Notes under the pieces: model-generated | Databases searched by the model: none | Told to the model about the DNA's origin: nothing | What the model saw: the letters and a program-made list of their open reading frames with translations, nothing else | Origin: Myxococcales bacterium | Lineage (GTDB): Bacteria > Myxococcota_A > Polyangia > Polyangiales > GCA-016699535 | Assembly: GCA_016699535.1 (NCBI GenBank) | Contig: CP064980.1 | Location: 1,240,001-1,304,000, forward strand | Length of the DNA stretch: 64,000 bases | Reading direction: 5' to 3' | Shown: one piece after another, positions 46,128 through 54,738 of the stretch | Layout of the letters: each line of letters begins with the position of its first letter | Position numbering within the stretch: position 1 is the first letter of the stretch | Position numbers and translations under genes: made by a program

Positions 46128-46338
46128 AGATTTGTCTTCTAGCTTTGTCCTCGTGTTCGTATACTTTTTTGTTAACTGCTGACTTTTATCACTGACTGAC
46201 CAGTTTCCACTGTATCAAGAGGCGCATGGCGATTAATGTATCACGCTCGAGCGCATCTTTTGCTCCAAGAGCATAAGCTATTTTGCGGCACATTCTGTAT
46301 TTATTTGATATTATTTTGTTTTTCTGCGTTTTTCTGCG

Positions 46339-46354
46339 TGGCATAATCCTTGCA
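46339..46354 (+). promoter_or_regulatory. Sigma-54 promoter of the second pilus operon
   Basis: TGGCATAATCCTTGCA has GG at 46340-46341 and GC at 46352-46353, exactly 10 bases apart. Transcription should start near 46365, just before the GGAGGA ribosome site of the 46377 gene. Upstream sequence is AT-rich with a direct repeat TTTTTCTGCG twice, a possible factor site. Confidence 0.75.
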
Positions 46355-46376
46355 AAATCAGAATGCGGAGGATCTT

Positions 46377-47681
46377 ATGACTGTATCACTTCTTCGTTCG
46401 TGCCGTTTGGCTTTGCTTTTCTATTCATTCACGCTCGCGGCATGGAGCCTTGCCGCCTGCGGCGGTAGTGACAAAAACGAAACTGCAAACTACGTGGAAC
46501 CAACACGTGCCGAGCTATTGCAAGCTGCTGAAACGCATCCTGATGTTCAAGTTGTGATGCAAGCGTTGGAGGCATCCGGTTGTGCACCTGTGATCAATAC
46601 TGACGATGCAACAAAAACTGCAGTGCAGCCTACCTTTGATCAGCTTTTTGGTGTTAAGGCAAACTCCGGTGAGGGCCTAAGCTTTGTCTACGGGCAGGGT
46701 GACTGTCCGGACGGCGACGATACTTCGATTACAGTTGTCTTTGATCGCTATAAGAACGCGCTTCAAGTCTTGGGTATGCATAAAGCACAAGGCGAAGATG
46801 GTCTTCATTCAAATATCACGATGTATTCAGTGAAAGACGGAGCTTTAGTCACTCAGACCGCAAACGAATGGCTGCAACAAAGTTTTACTCAAGCGAGTGA
46901 CGAGTTGACTAAGCTGCAAGAGGAGCATCCCGAACAAGCTCCTGCGACGGAAACGTCGGGTGTAGCAGCCAAGGTTTCAGCCCTCTCGACTGGGCAAGGG
47001 TGCTGGGATGCACTTTACATCATGGCCGGCTATGCGCGCTCATCGCTTGGTTTTGGCCCCGAAGTGTGCGGACTCGATTGTTTGGCCTGTGAGTCGACGG
47101 TAGCGCAATATAGTAACTCAAGCGCAACGGCTGATGCCATGGTTACCACCCTAGTTGATGGCTTGGTCGTCCGCGCACTATCGATGAAAGCAGTCGCGGC
47201 GGCACTTTCATTGCTCGTCGAACTGATCACTGGAGCGGTGGGTGTTGTTTTTTCTGAGGGTCTATTAGCCGGCTTGGCCTATTTTGCTGGTGGACTTACT
47301 ACTTTAGGCTGGCCGCTGCTGCTTGGTATTGCGGCCGCTGTTGTTGCAGCGGCGATTACTTTGTATGCGCTTGCAAAAGCTTGGATTCGCGATCTGCATG
47401 GTTTTTGGGGAGTAAGCCCCGGCTCAGAAACCGCTTGCTCGCAGTTCGGTTCAGCTCTTTGTCGAACCAGCGAAGAAGGGCTTGATGAAGAAGCCTTTTG
47501 CTCGTCCAACAACTCTCCCAACGTTGATAGTCAATGCGGACAGCTTGCTACCAAATCGGACCATCTCTCTCTGCATTTGGACCCTACACGAAATTGCGAA
47601 CGTGAAGCGGACACTGGAATCCATTTTTGCCCAACTTGCCCGCAAGATGAAGAAGGCAATTACCTTTGTCCGTCGCCCTAA
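46377..47681 (+). CDS. Lipoprotein with long hydrophobic Gly/Ala-rich segment
   Basis: The 434-residue product starts at ATG 46377 after GGAGGA. A lipoprotein signal (WSLAAC|GGSD) is followed by an acidic region. A Cys-rich core holds CGLDCLACES. A ~70-residue hydrophobic stretch around 270-338 includes AAALSLLVELITGAVGVVFS and PLLLGIAAAVVAAAITLYAL. A Cys-rich tail follows (CEREADTGIHFCPTCPQDEE). The layout resembles proteins that bear membrane-active hydrophobic peptides, but no family is recognised. It heads a sigma-54-driven operon of pilus genes. Confidence 0.7.
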   Translation: MTVSLLRSCRLALLFYSFTLAAWSLAACGGSDKNETANYVEPTRAELLQAAETHPDVQVVMQALEASGCAPVINTDDATKTAVQPTFDQLFGVKANSGEGLSFVYGQGDCPDGDDTSITVVFDRYKNALQVLGMHKAQGEDGLHSNITMYSVKDGALVTQTANEWLQQSFTQASDELTKLQEEHPEQAPATETSGVAAKVSALSTGQGCWDALYIMAGYARSSLGFGPEVCGLDCLACESTVAQYSNSSATADAMVTTLVDGLVVRALSMKAVAAALSLLVELITGAVGVVFSEGLLAGLAYFAGGLTTLGWPLLLGIAAAVVAAAITLYALAKAWIRDLHGFWGVSPGSETACSQFGSALCRTSEEGLDEEAFCSSNNSPNVDSQCGQLATKSDHLSLHLDPTRNCEREADTGIHFCPTCPQDEEGNYLCPSP

Positions 47682-47705
47682 ATTTGTTATCGTGATGATG
47701 CGGTT

Positions 47706-48170
47706 ATGGCACAAGCAAACCTACTTAACGACGAAAGGGGATCCGTATTGAGCGAGGCTGTGATCGTGTTGCCATTCTTTGTTTTGCTGTTGGGTTTTTC
47801 TCTCTACGTAGCGCAGCGCTACCATGTCAATCTTAGGTCACTGCACAATAACCAACAGGCAGTGTGGTATCAGGCTATTGAACCGTGTGCCGGTAGCCGA
47901 GATCCTTTTGTACAGGATCTCGCTACTGCCATGAGGCCTTCCTTGTCGGCTTGGCTTCCGGAGTACAGTCAACAGATTGATTTCATAAGCAGGGCCTACA
48001 GTTACGAAGAAAAAAGTCTGGAGCTTGTTCGCCCCGATAGCCTAGGCGGAGGGCGTCAAACACTCAAGATGCAAAGTGAACTAGGATGCAACGCTGAAAA
48101 TCGAGAACTCATTTCTGGCCTTAGGGATAGGACGCTAAGGCTGTACTGCAATTTAGGAGCATGCCTGTAG
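47706..48170 (+). CDS. TadE-like minor pseudopilin
   Basis: The 154-residue protein has a short leader and the prepilin-like helix SVLSEAVIVLPFFVLLLGFS, with Glu after the cleavage site as in TadE. The rest is soluble, with a few cysteines. It belongs to the sigma-54 operon and would be processed by the same peptidase as Flp. Confidence 0.72.
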   Translation: MAQANLLNDERGSVLSEAVIVLPFFVLLLGFSLYVAQRYHVNLRSLHNNQQAVWYQAIEPCAGSRDPFVQDLATAMRPSLSAWLPEYSQQIDFISRAYSYEEKSLELVRPDSLGGGRQTLKMQSELGCNAENRELISGLRDRTLRLYCNLGACL

Positions 48171-48245
48171 TTTGTGAATGTGCAGCGGTCTTTGCAATGT
48201 AAGCGAAATTACACGAACAGTTGTCCCATCTGCTATACTTTTATT

Positions 48246-48992
48246 ATGTCTTCCGATGAAACAAAGCGCGAAAAACATCGAGAGCCTCAGGCCGGGGCAA
48301 CGCGTGCAGAGAAGAGTCCGAAATCAGCTTCCGGTCATGCCGTGAATGAAGAGGCCGCGACCGTCATCGGAGATGGCGGCGGTGAAGTATCAGCTTGGCG
48401 CTCATCGCTAAGGCCGCGTCTTGGTTCTAGGCCTCCAAGTCAAGCCCCTGGGGGGATTAGTGTTCCGCCCGCACTTCCACTTGCTCAACGTCATCCCACA
48501 GAGACTGTTGTGCACCAGAGGTCTCAGGTACCCGAAGGTTCTCGAAAAGGTCAAATCCTACCATGGCGCACGTGGATTTTACTGTCTCTAAGCATTTGCG
48601 TAGCGGTGTACGTCTTTTTTATCGACGAAAGCTCCAGCTCAACGAACGAGACGAACACATCTTCGGTGAAAGCCCAGCGTATCGAAGACAGTTTTGAAAC
48701 AAGCGAAGCGCTTACCGAAGAGCCCCAATCGGTTAATGCAGAAGCAATCGTTCCGAAAAGTAGAGCCAACAAGCAACAGGTCCAAGAGAGTGAAAAAACC
48801 TTAGGGCGCTCTACCGCGGATCTTGAATCTCTTGCTGTCGAAGCATGGTTGCGAGGTGATCTGTTCGATGCGCTTGTTTTCTATAAGGGCTTGATAAAAC
48901 GCGAACCAGAAAACAAAAGTTTTGCTTTGATGGTTGATATTTTGCGGACGCAACTCGCTAAAAGCTGCGAAGCAGGTCAAGAACCATGTTAA
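48246..48992 (+). CDS. Single-pass membrane protein, Tad-region hypothetical
   Basis: This 248-residue product runs from ATG 48246; upstream bases are open but lack a good start. The N-terminal ~115 residues are polar and low-complexity (Pro/Ser/Arg-rich). One helix follows (WILLSLSICVAVYVFFI), then an acidic linker and a C-terminal helical part (AWLRGDLFDALVFYKGLIKR) like a single TPR. It overlaps the next gene by 7 bp. Function unknown. Confidence 0.68.
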   Translation: MSSDETKREKHREPQAGATRAEKSPKSASGHAVNEEAATVIGDGGGEVSAWRSSLRPRLGSRPPSQAPGGISVPPALPLAQRHPTETVVHQRSQVPEGSRKGQILPWRTWILLSLSICVAVYVFFIDESSSSTNETNTSSVKAQRIEDSFETSEALTEEPQSVNAEAIVPKSRANKQQVQESEKTLGRSTADLESLAVEAWLRGDLFDALVFYKGLIKREPENKSFALMVDILRTQLAKSCEAGQEPC

Positions 48993-49684
48993 GAGCGAAA
49001 CTGTTAGTCATTTTATGTTTTTTAAGTGTTTGTTGTGGATTTTGTGGAACGGAAACCAATACAGCACCACGTTTTGAACTGGCGGTTCATACGGTTGAGC
49101 TGGATGGCAGTCCGGTGCGCGATGCGCAGGTTTTTGTGGGTGATACACCCGTCGGAAGAAGTGGCGTGCAAGGAAAACTTCGTTTTGAACTTTCGGGCAA
49201 AGAGGGCAGGCGTGTTGCAATACGGGTAAAATGTCCCATTGCGTATCAGCAGCAAGAGTTGCTTGACACGATTACGCTTCACCAGGTGCTTGATGTGAAA
49301 GACACCGCGAAACGAAAAGCGATTGAACGGAAATTTGTATGCAATGCGCTGATCAACAAAGCTGTAGTACTGGTCAAAAGCAATGCTCCAGCCGGCTTGC
49401 CTGTTTTACTTGATGGTCGGGAAGTCGACAGAACAAACGAACATGGCATAGCTCATGTTTATATCGAAATGGCGCCCCAGGCAGAGTTTCAAGTTAAGAT
49501 CTCAACCACGAGCCAACCAGAGCTTCGTCCCCAGGAGCCATCTCGCGTCTTTCGCATGCCAGAGGGCAAAGAAATTTTGCTTTTTGAACAAGATTTTAGC
49601 ATCGAGGAAGCCCCCAAAGTTAGAAAACGCAGCAGGCGACGTCGGGTAAAGAAACGCTCTAGCGCGCCTGTTCGTCTGAAATAA
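48986..49684 (+). CDS. Lipoprotein/secreted protein with PEGA-like beta domains
   Basis: This 232-residue product has a hydrophobic signal (VILCFLSVCCGFC|GTE). Two beta-sandwich-like modules follow, VHTVELDGSPVRDAQVFVGD and VLVKSNAPAGLPVLLDGREV; the second resembles PEGA. The C-terminus is strongly basic (VRKRSRRRRVKKRSS), perhaps binding peptidoglycan or DNA. It is translationally coupled to the previous gene. Confidence 0.65.
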   Translation: MLRAKLLVILCFLSVCCGFCGTETNTAPRFELAVHTVELDGSPVRDAQVFVGDTPVGRSGVQGKLRFELSGKEGRRVAIRVKCPIAYQQQELLDTITLHQVLDVKDTAKRKAIERKFVCNALINKAVVLVKSNAPAGLPVLLDGREVDRTNEHGIAHVYIEMAPQAEFQVKISTTSQPELRPQEPSRVFRMPEGKEILLFEQDFSIEEAPKVRKRSRRRRVKKRSSAPVRLK

Positions 49685-49685
49685 A

Positions 49686-49889
49686 ATGAGCAGTTGGCGA
49701 ACAAAACGAAGCCGAGATAGCAAGATAAAAAACGTTCTCCGGAACGATCAAGGCGCTTTCACCGTCGAGTATCTCGTTGTTACCGTGCTTGTAGCGCTGT
49801 CTGCTGGTCTAGCCTTAGCGGCTTTGGGCTTGCCTTTATTATGGTATCATCAATCGTTGTGCTTGTTCATGTTACTACCGTTCCCATAG
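49686..49889 (+). CDS. Flp-like pilin (second copy)
   Basis: The 67-residue protein has a basic leader and GAFTVEYLVVTVLVALSAGL, the same G/A-xxx-EY prepilin motif as Flp. A long helix and a hydrophobic tail follow. It starts 2 bp after the previous stop (ATAAAATG). It may be a minor pilin or a base component. Confidence 0.72.
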   Translation: MSSWRTKRSRDSKIKNVLRNDQGAFTVEYLVVTVLVALSAGLALAALGLPLLWYHQSLCLFMLLPFP

Positions 49890-49901
49890 AAGAAAATCGT
49901 T

Positions 49902-51142
49902 TTGTGCGATGAGTGTCAATTGGAGATGACAGACAACTTACTACTTTTGGGTACTCATGGTCTTGCTCTGGTTGTTGCTCTCGTTGCGGCTGCGTATGAC
50001 TGGAAAACAGGCCGCATTCCCAATTGGCTTACTTTTTTGGTCTTGCTAGCAGCTTTGTGTTTCTACGGATTCGGGGTGAGTTTAACAGCAGCAGCATTCT
50101 CTTTTATTGCAGCCTGTGTGTGCGCCTTAATCCCGGTGCTCTTTTTCTTCATGAATGCGATGGGCGGCGGCGACGTAAAACTTTTTGCAGCACTTGGTGC
50201 TTTGTTGGGCATCGGTCTTGGTTTGGAGCTTAATTCACGGCCTATGTGTTTGCGATGCTCTGGGCACTGATTGATCTCGGCCGGCACAAAAAGTTGTCAG
50301 AGAGTTTTCGAGCAAGCTTGGTGCTTTTACTCAATATCTTTAGACCTAAAGCAAAGCGTCAACCACTACCCAGCAGCCAGCTTACCGTGCTTCGAATGGG
50401 GCCTGCTGTTTTTATGGCAACTGTGACCTGCATTGGGTTGTTTCACTGGCATCGGTCCGTCGAGAATTCACAGCTTGCTAGCCCTCCGGGACGAACAACG
50501 AAAGAGCTTCGGCCTGAGGGTAAGATCGTCACCTTTAATGGCCAATCGTTTGAGGTCCTTCGGGGGACCGTTCAGGGTGAACTAGAAGAATCGATCGCTT
50601 ATTTTAGCAAGTTGTGCGAATCACGCAGCGATGCTGCATACAGTATGCGAAGTATGGTGCATCATTTTCATCGAGACGATCTTGCTATTGTTCTCTGCGG
50701 AAAAGACAGTCTTACAAATCCCACCAGAGCTGATGTGCCATTGCTGTATTCCATGACCAGTCTCAACCGGTCAGACTCACGCCTTTCCTACATACGCTAC
50801 CAATTGGTCGCTACGAAAACATCAACAGCTCGAAAGCAGAAGACAAGCTCAACCCTATGGCTAACGAAAGCCTTGCCGGCAAAGCTTCTTTTCGATGTAG
50901 AGGAAGTCGAACAAAAGCGGCACTTGCTTCTTTTTGCTGGCTCATCGGATGACGTCCAACTCAGCAATAAACTGATTCAAGAACGGCTTAGCGAGCGCCA
51001 CTGGTCAATTCACGAATACAGCCCCGATGAACGCTCGGCTGGTTTCCATGGCGCGGTTGCACACCGCGAAGATGCAACGCTATGGATAGGTCTGGATGCC
51101 CTGGAGCATCCTACTGTGCTCACCTTATTGGGGGAGTTCTAG
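49902..51142 (+). CDS. cpaA: Prepilin peptidase (CpaA/TadV type), frameshifted, with C-terminal extension
   Basis: The first frame (to 50270) has the A24 peptidase motifs: AAAYDWKTGRIPNWL (first catalytic Asp) and GGGDVKLFAALG (second Asp). After GLGLEL the frame must shift. Inserting a T in AATTC near 50232 joins it to a second frame (FTAYVFAMLWALIDLGRH), which continues through the last helix (GPAVFMATVTCIGLFHWH). A further ~200 soluble residues of unknown function follow, ending LGEF. The extension is unusual for the family. The start may be TTG 49902 or ATG 49926. Confidence 0.7.
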
Positions 51143-51299
51143 CTTGGAATTGCTAGGGTACTGGATAGAGCTAGCCAAAAGATATTCATAACCTGGCTTA
51201 GCCCTTATCTCCTTACATGTCGGGATTACACGCAAATTGACCTGTCATAGACAGTGGGTTAAACCATGATGTACTAAAAATTTCGTGGAGGACATGGGC

Positions 51300-51848
51300 A
51301 TGCGAATTAGTTTTATTTCTTGGTTAGTGGTTAGTTTAGCAATGACGGTGGTTTCTTGTTCCAGTGACAGTAGTTCCAGTGGATCAAGCTTGGATGCGGA
51401 CAAGCAGGTTTCGCGTCTTGATGAAACAGAGCAACAAGTTCTTAAAGATGAAATCGAGGCCACTTTCAGTGACGATGCTACGGGTCTCATTGATTCAGTG
51501 TGTACCCTTCTTGGAATCTCGTTTTCTGCTCTTGATACTTCGTTGACTTGTGAAGACTCTAAGGCCGATTGTGTCACAGAGGCGAATTCGAGCAGCAGTG
51601 ACGATGTAACGGATACTGAGTTTGCAGACGCGGCAGCTAACTGTGATGTTACTGTTGGTGAACTCACCGCCTGTATGCAGGATCTTGTTGACGCTTTTGT
51701 TCAATACACACAGGGGCTGACCTGCGATTCAAGCTTGGAAGATCTTGGTGAGCCACCTGCGCAGCCAGCTTCGTGTTCGTTCACTGAACAATGTGCGTTG
51801 GCGGATGAGTACTCAGCTCAATTGGACGACCTTCAAGGCGGCATGTAA
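51300..51848 (+). CDS. Small acidic Ser/Cys-rich lipoprotein
   Basis: The 182-residue protein starts at ATG 51300, with GGAGGA 7 bp upstream. It has a lipoprotein signal (SLAMTVVSC|SSD), a Ser-rich linker and repeated Cys (DSVCTLLGISF, LTCEDSKADC, CDVTVGELTAC). It is strongly acidic. It ends before a strong terminator. No family is recognised. Confidence 0.65.
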   Translation: MRISFISWLVVSLAMTVVSCSSDSSSSGSSLDADKQVSRLDETEQQVLKDEIEATFSDDATGLIDSVCTLLGISFSALDTSLTCEDSKADCVTEANSSSSDDVTDTEFADAAANCDVTVGELTACMQDLVDAFVQYTQGLTCDSSLEDLGEPPAQPASCSFTEQCALADEYSAQLDDLQGGM

Positions 51849-51877
51849 TTTAGTTACGTTGAGCTATGAAGCTATGA

Positions 51878-51918
51878 AAAAAGGGACACAAGGCATTTGC
51901 AGCTTTGTGTCCCTTTTT
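51878..51918 (+). terminator. Rho-independent terminator
   Basis: Arms 51878-51894 and 51902-51918 pair over 17 positions (AGGGACACAAGGC with GCTTTGTGTCCCT, one G-U), with a 7-base loop and TTTTT at the end. It closes the transcript of the preceding lipoprotein gene. Confidence 0.9.
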
Positions 51919-51951
51919 AATGTGTGCTGTATTATGAGATAAGGGAAGACG

Positions 51952-52761
51952 ATGGCACTATCGCGAATTGGGATTATTCTTTGCTGGAGCATATTGAGTT
52001 TGTGTTTGCCCTCTTGCTCGAGTGACAAAACAAACAACTCTGGCATCACCAACTGGAATGCTGAAGAGCTCTATTCGGAGCAAACTCAGCGCATTGTGAT
52101 CGAGGTTGATTATCAAACAGGGGCAGAGCCCTATACAACTGGCGGTGCTTTTTCAGGTGACCCTTGGGACCTGTTTGAACTCAATCTAAAAGCGCTCTTC
52201 AACTACACCACATCAGAGCTTGTGGTGCCTAAAACCCTTTCGGATATGGAAGAGTTGACTGACATCACGGATGATAAGTTTACTCTAGAAGAAATTGCCG
52301 CAATCGCCCAAAAACACCAAGACACACCTAACACCGATAGCCAACGTGTCATTTACATCGTTTTCTTGGATGGTTATTCCGAGGATGACCAGGGCAATCA
52401 AGAAGAGATTTTGGGTCTATCAATTCGAAACACCAACATTGTTGCCGTTTTTAAGCCCATTATCAAAACGCGAAGCGCTCTTTACCCCGAGCTTGCGGAG
52501 CAAATTAACGTGATTCATGAAGTAGGCCATGCCGTGGGCTTAGTCAATTCGGGCATTTCGATGTCGGAGGATCATCTTGATACACAGCAGTACTCGGGCA
52601 AATCCCATTGCGATAACCGCGACTGCATCATGTATTTTGAGTTTGAGATGAATGACAACGTCGATGACCGCTTGGGAGAAATCTTGCAGCGCAATAGCCA
52701 AGTGCTTTTTGGCGATGAATGTCTCATCGATACCGAAGAAGCGGCTGGCTTTTTTAGGTAG
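51952..52761 (+). CDS. Lipoprotein zinc metalloprotease (metzincin-like)
   Basis: The 269-residue product has a lipoprotein signal (LCLPSC|SSD). HEVGHAVGLVN carries an HExxHxxG zinc site, with Asn where metzincins usually have the third ligand (His or Asp). A downstream CDNRDCIMYF resembles the Met-turn, with Cys flanking it as in archaemetzincins. It is probably a cell-surface or periplasmic peptidase. ATG 51952 follows a GGGAAG ribosome site. The third ligand may be supplied by a nearby His (EDHLD). Confidence 0.72.
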   Translation: MALSRIGIILCWSILSLCLPSCSSDKTNNSGITNWNAEELYSEQTQRIVIEVDYQTGAEPYTTGGAFSGDPWDLFELNLKALFNYTTSELVVPKTLSDMEELTDITDDKFTLEEIAAIAQKHQDTPNTDSQRVIYIVFLDGYSEDDQGNQEEILGLSIRNTNIVAVFKPIIKTRSALYPELAEQINVIHEVGHAVGLVNSGISMSEDHLDTQQYSGKSHCDNRDCIMYFEFEMNDNVDDRLGEILQRNSQVLFGDECLIDTEEAAGFFR

Positions 52762-52918
52762 TTTTTTTAATTTCGTGATTTGCTTAGCTGCTAGGGCAAT
52801 GGGAGCAGGGCTGGACGTGCCTCCTTGCCCTTGCGGGAGAGTGTCTGGAGCGGAGTTGCAGCGAAGCGAATTCCGGGGCCCCTAGACCTACTCAAAGCCA
52901 CGAATGCCTCAAAAAAAG
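52761..52918 (-). repeat. Possible third copy of the hairpin repeat family (diverged)
   Basis: Outer arms begin TTTTTTT and end AAAAAAA, with partial inner pairing (TTTCGTG with CACGAAT). Inside, GTGCCTCCTTGCCC and the AGGAGGCACGT complement match the core of copies 1 and 2. It lies immediately after the metalloprotease stop. Similarity is weaker than between copies 1 and 2. Confidence 0.4.
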
Positions 52919-52979
52919 TAAGTCTTATTCAACCGTTTCAACCGTAAAGGTATAAATTTTCGTTTAAAACGTAAAGTCC

Positions 52980-53012
52980 TGGACAAAACGATTTACCGTG
53001 TTATAGTATAAT
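52980..53012 (+). promoter_or_regulatory. Possible sigma-70 promoter
   Basis: TGGACA at 52980-52985 is followed after 16 bp by TATAGT and then TATAAT. This precedes the GTG start at 53039 in an otherwise gene-free stretch. Confidence 0.35.
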
Positions 53013-53038
53013 TACCGTAAGAAAGGCAGGCACTTGCT

Positions 53039-54315
53039 GTGCGTGACTCAGTCGCACCCAACATGAAAGCTAATTCTGAAGTCCTAGATGGGGGGCAATA
53101 TGCCGCGTGCCCTAAAAGCGATGCTCATCGAACAGATCTGGTTTGCGACAACGCTACAACTCTTCACCTTATGGGAAATCCATTGCCGGAAGTAAACGAA
53201 CAACAAGAAAGACAAACAGGGGAATCGTTGTCGATCGCGTTAGGCGACGGACCACTTCTAAGTCTTGAGCCGGTAGACGTCGATTCAGAGCATTCAAGCG
53301 ACAGTGATGCTGTCGAGGATGAAGACATAAGTGGGCCTAGCCTTGGACCTTTACTTAGGACAAAAGTTAGGTTGAGAAGAATTTTCTTCGACGGTAATCC
53401 CAGCTCTAAAGAATCTTCGTGGCCTTGTTCCAAAAAAAAGATGTTGAGGAAGACGAGAGCAGCTCACTGCTCATGGAAGGACAGTCACTTGCCAGTAAAC
53501 TGAAGCAGCTCCTGGAGTTTGCCGATGTTCTTTCCGGACTCTGGATAGTGGCGGAGGACAACGCGCAGATTCGGGGTGTGCTTGGAAAAGCATCAAGTCT
53601 CCTTGCAGACTTTTCTTTTGAGCAAGAAGAAATTAAAGTTGAACAAACCTTTGCAGAAGTTGCTTCATTGCTTGAGGATGCAGAGCTCAAAATCGCGCGT
53701 GTTCTAAACTGTATGCAATTGTCACAACTTACTGAAGCGTTGGATGATGGCGTGCTTGACTATCCTGAAGTGTTGCGTCTGCGTCAACTCGCCAGTGCGT
53801 CGCCGACTGTGCTTCAAACTCGTGAAACATCGGCGATGATCAATCCGATGGCGGTAACCAGTGCGAGCCTTGAGTGGCAACGCAAACAGAATCGTACGCA
53901 GGTTGGTAAGACGAAAGCTCGTCTTCCAAAGAAAACAAAGAGCAAAAAATACAGCTCGATGCGTGCCGCTCTTACCGTTGGGCTCATTCTGTCTTTGGGC
54001 TATGGGACTTATACGGCATGGCACTTTTATCAAGTCCGTAGCTCCGATTTTTCGGAGTTTAGTCCATTGGATATTTACGAAATCTCGCCACTGCTTTTAT
54101 CAGGCAGCTTTGCCGGCCGTGCAAATCAACGTGATTTTGTGGGGGAACTCGACCTCCCTAAGTGGAGTGCTTTGACGGAAAAGGACAAAGAAGAGCTTTT
54201 GCTCCACATTTGGGATGAGCTTGAAGGAAACAAAGGTTTTCAATCCGTAATTCTTCTCGCCGACCACTCCATGGTTGCCCATCTAAGCAACGGGAAGGTG
54301 CGTTTTGTTCGATAA
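53039..54315 (+). CDS. Single-pass membrane protein, frameshifted at an A8 run
   Basis: The first frame (from GTG 53039) ends at 53503, and the second begins inside it. Adding one A to the eight A at 53432-53439 reads PCSKKK directly into DVEEDESSS, giving one protein of about 425 residues. It has an acidic N-terminal part, a helical region (LASKLKQLLEFADVLSGLWI), one membrane helix (AALTVGLILSLGYGTYTAWH) and a periplasmic C-terminus (GFQSVILLADHSMVAHLSNG). It precedes a pilin-like gene and may be an assembly partner. No family is recognised. Confidence 0.6.
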
Positions 54316-54706
54316 AGCACAAAAGAGAGAGCAGTCAGGTTTTACACTCATCGAAATCATGATCACCCTTGCGATACTTGGAATTTTGGCGACTACAACA
54401 TCGGCCAACTTTAGTCGATTCAAAGCCAAAGCAAGACGCTCGGAACTTACCATGGGTTTTGGTTCGATTAGACGCGCGCAAGACGCCTATCACGTCGGCT
54501 ATGGCCGATATGCGGCGGATTTTGACCAACTTGGTTTTGCCGTACAAGGCGGAAGCCGTCAGTCCGCAAACGCCATTAGAGGAGTTCGATATAGCTATAC
54601 GATGACTCAACCTTGGGGTGATGAGTCTTATTATTGCGTAGCTTCAGGTGACATTGACGACGATGCGTTTTTAGACATTGCCGTTTTGGAGGCGGGACGA
54701 CCGTAG
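54305..54706 (+). CDS. Type IV pilin-like/pseudopilin protein
   Basis: The 133-residue protein has the class III signal QSG|FTLIEIMITLAILGILA and the Glu5 position of type IV pilins. It then has a small globular domain with one Cys pair region. This is the T4P/T2SS type, distinct from Flp. It begins with TTG 54305 inside the end of the upstream gene, so they are coupled. It would need a PilD-type peptidase encoded elsewhere. Confidence 0.82.
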   Translation: MFDKAQKREQSGFTLIEIMITLAILGILATTTSANFSRFKAKARRSELTMGFGSIRRAQDAYHVGYGRYAADFDQLGFAVQGGSRQSANAIRGVRYSYTMTQPWGDESYYCVASGDIDDDAFLDIAVLEAGRP

Positions 54707-54738
54707 TGCAAGGTAAATGAGAGAAAAGAGGTAGAAGT

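Noticed and set aside
51143..51299. Small gene between prepilin peptidase and lipoprotein
   Set aside because: No frame with a start, ribosome site and coherent composition; only a leader region was seen.
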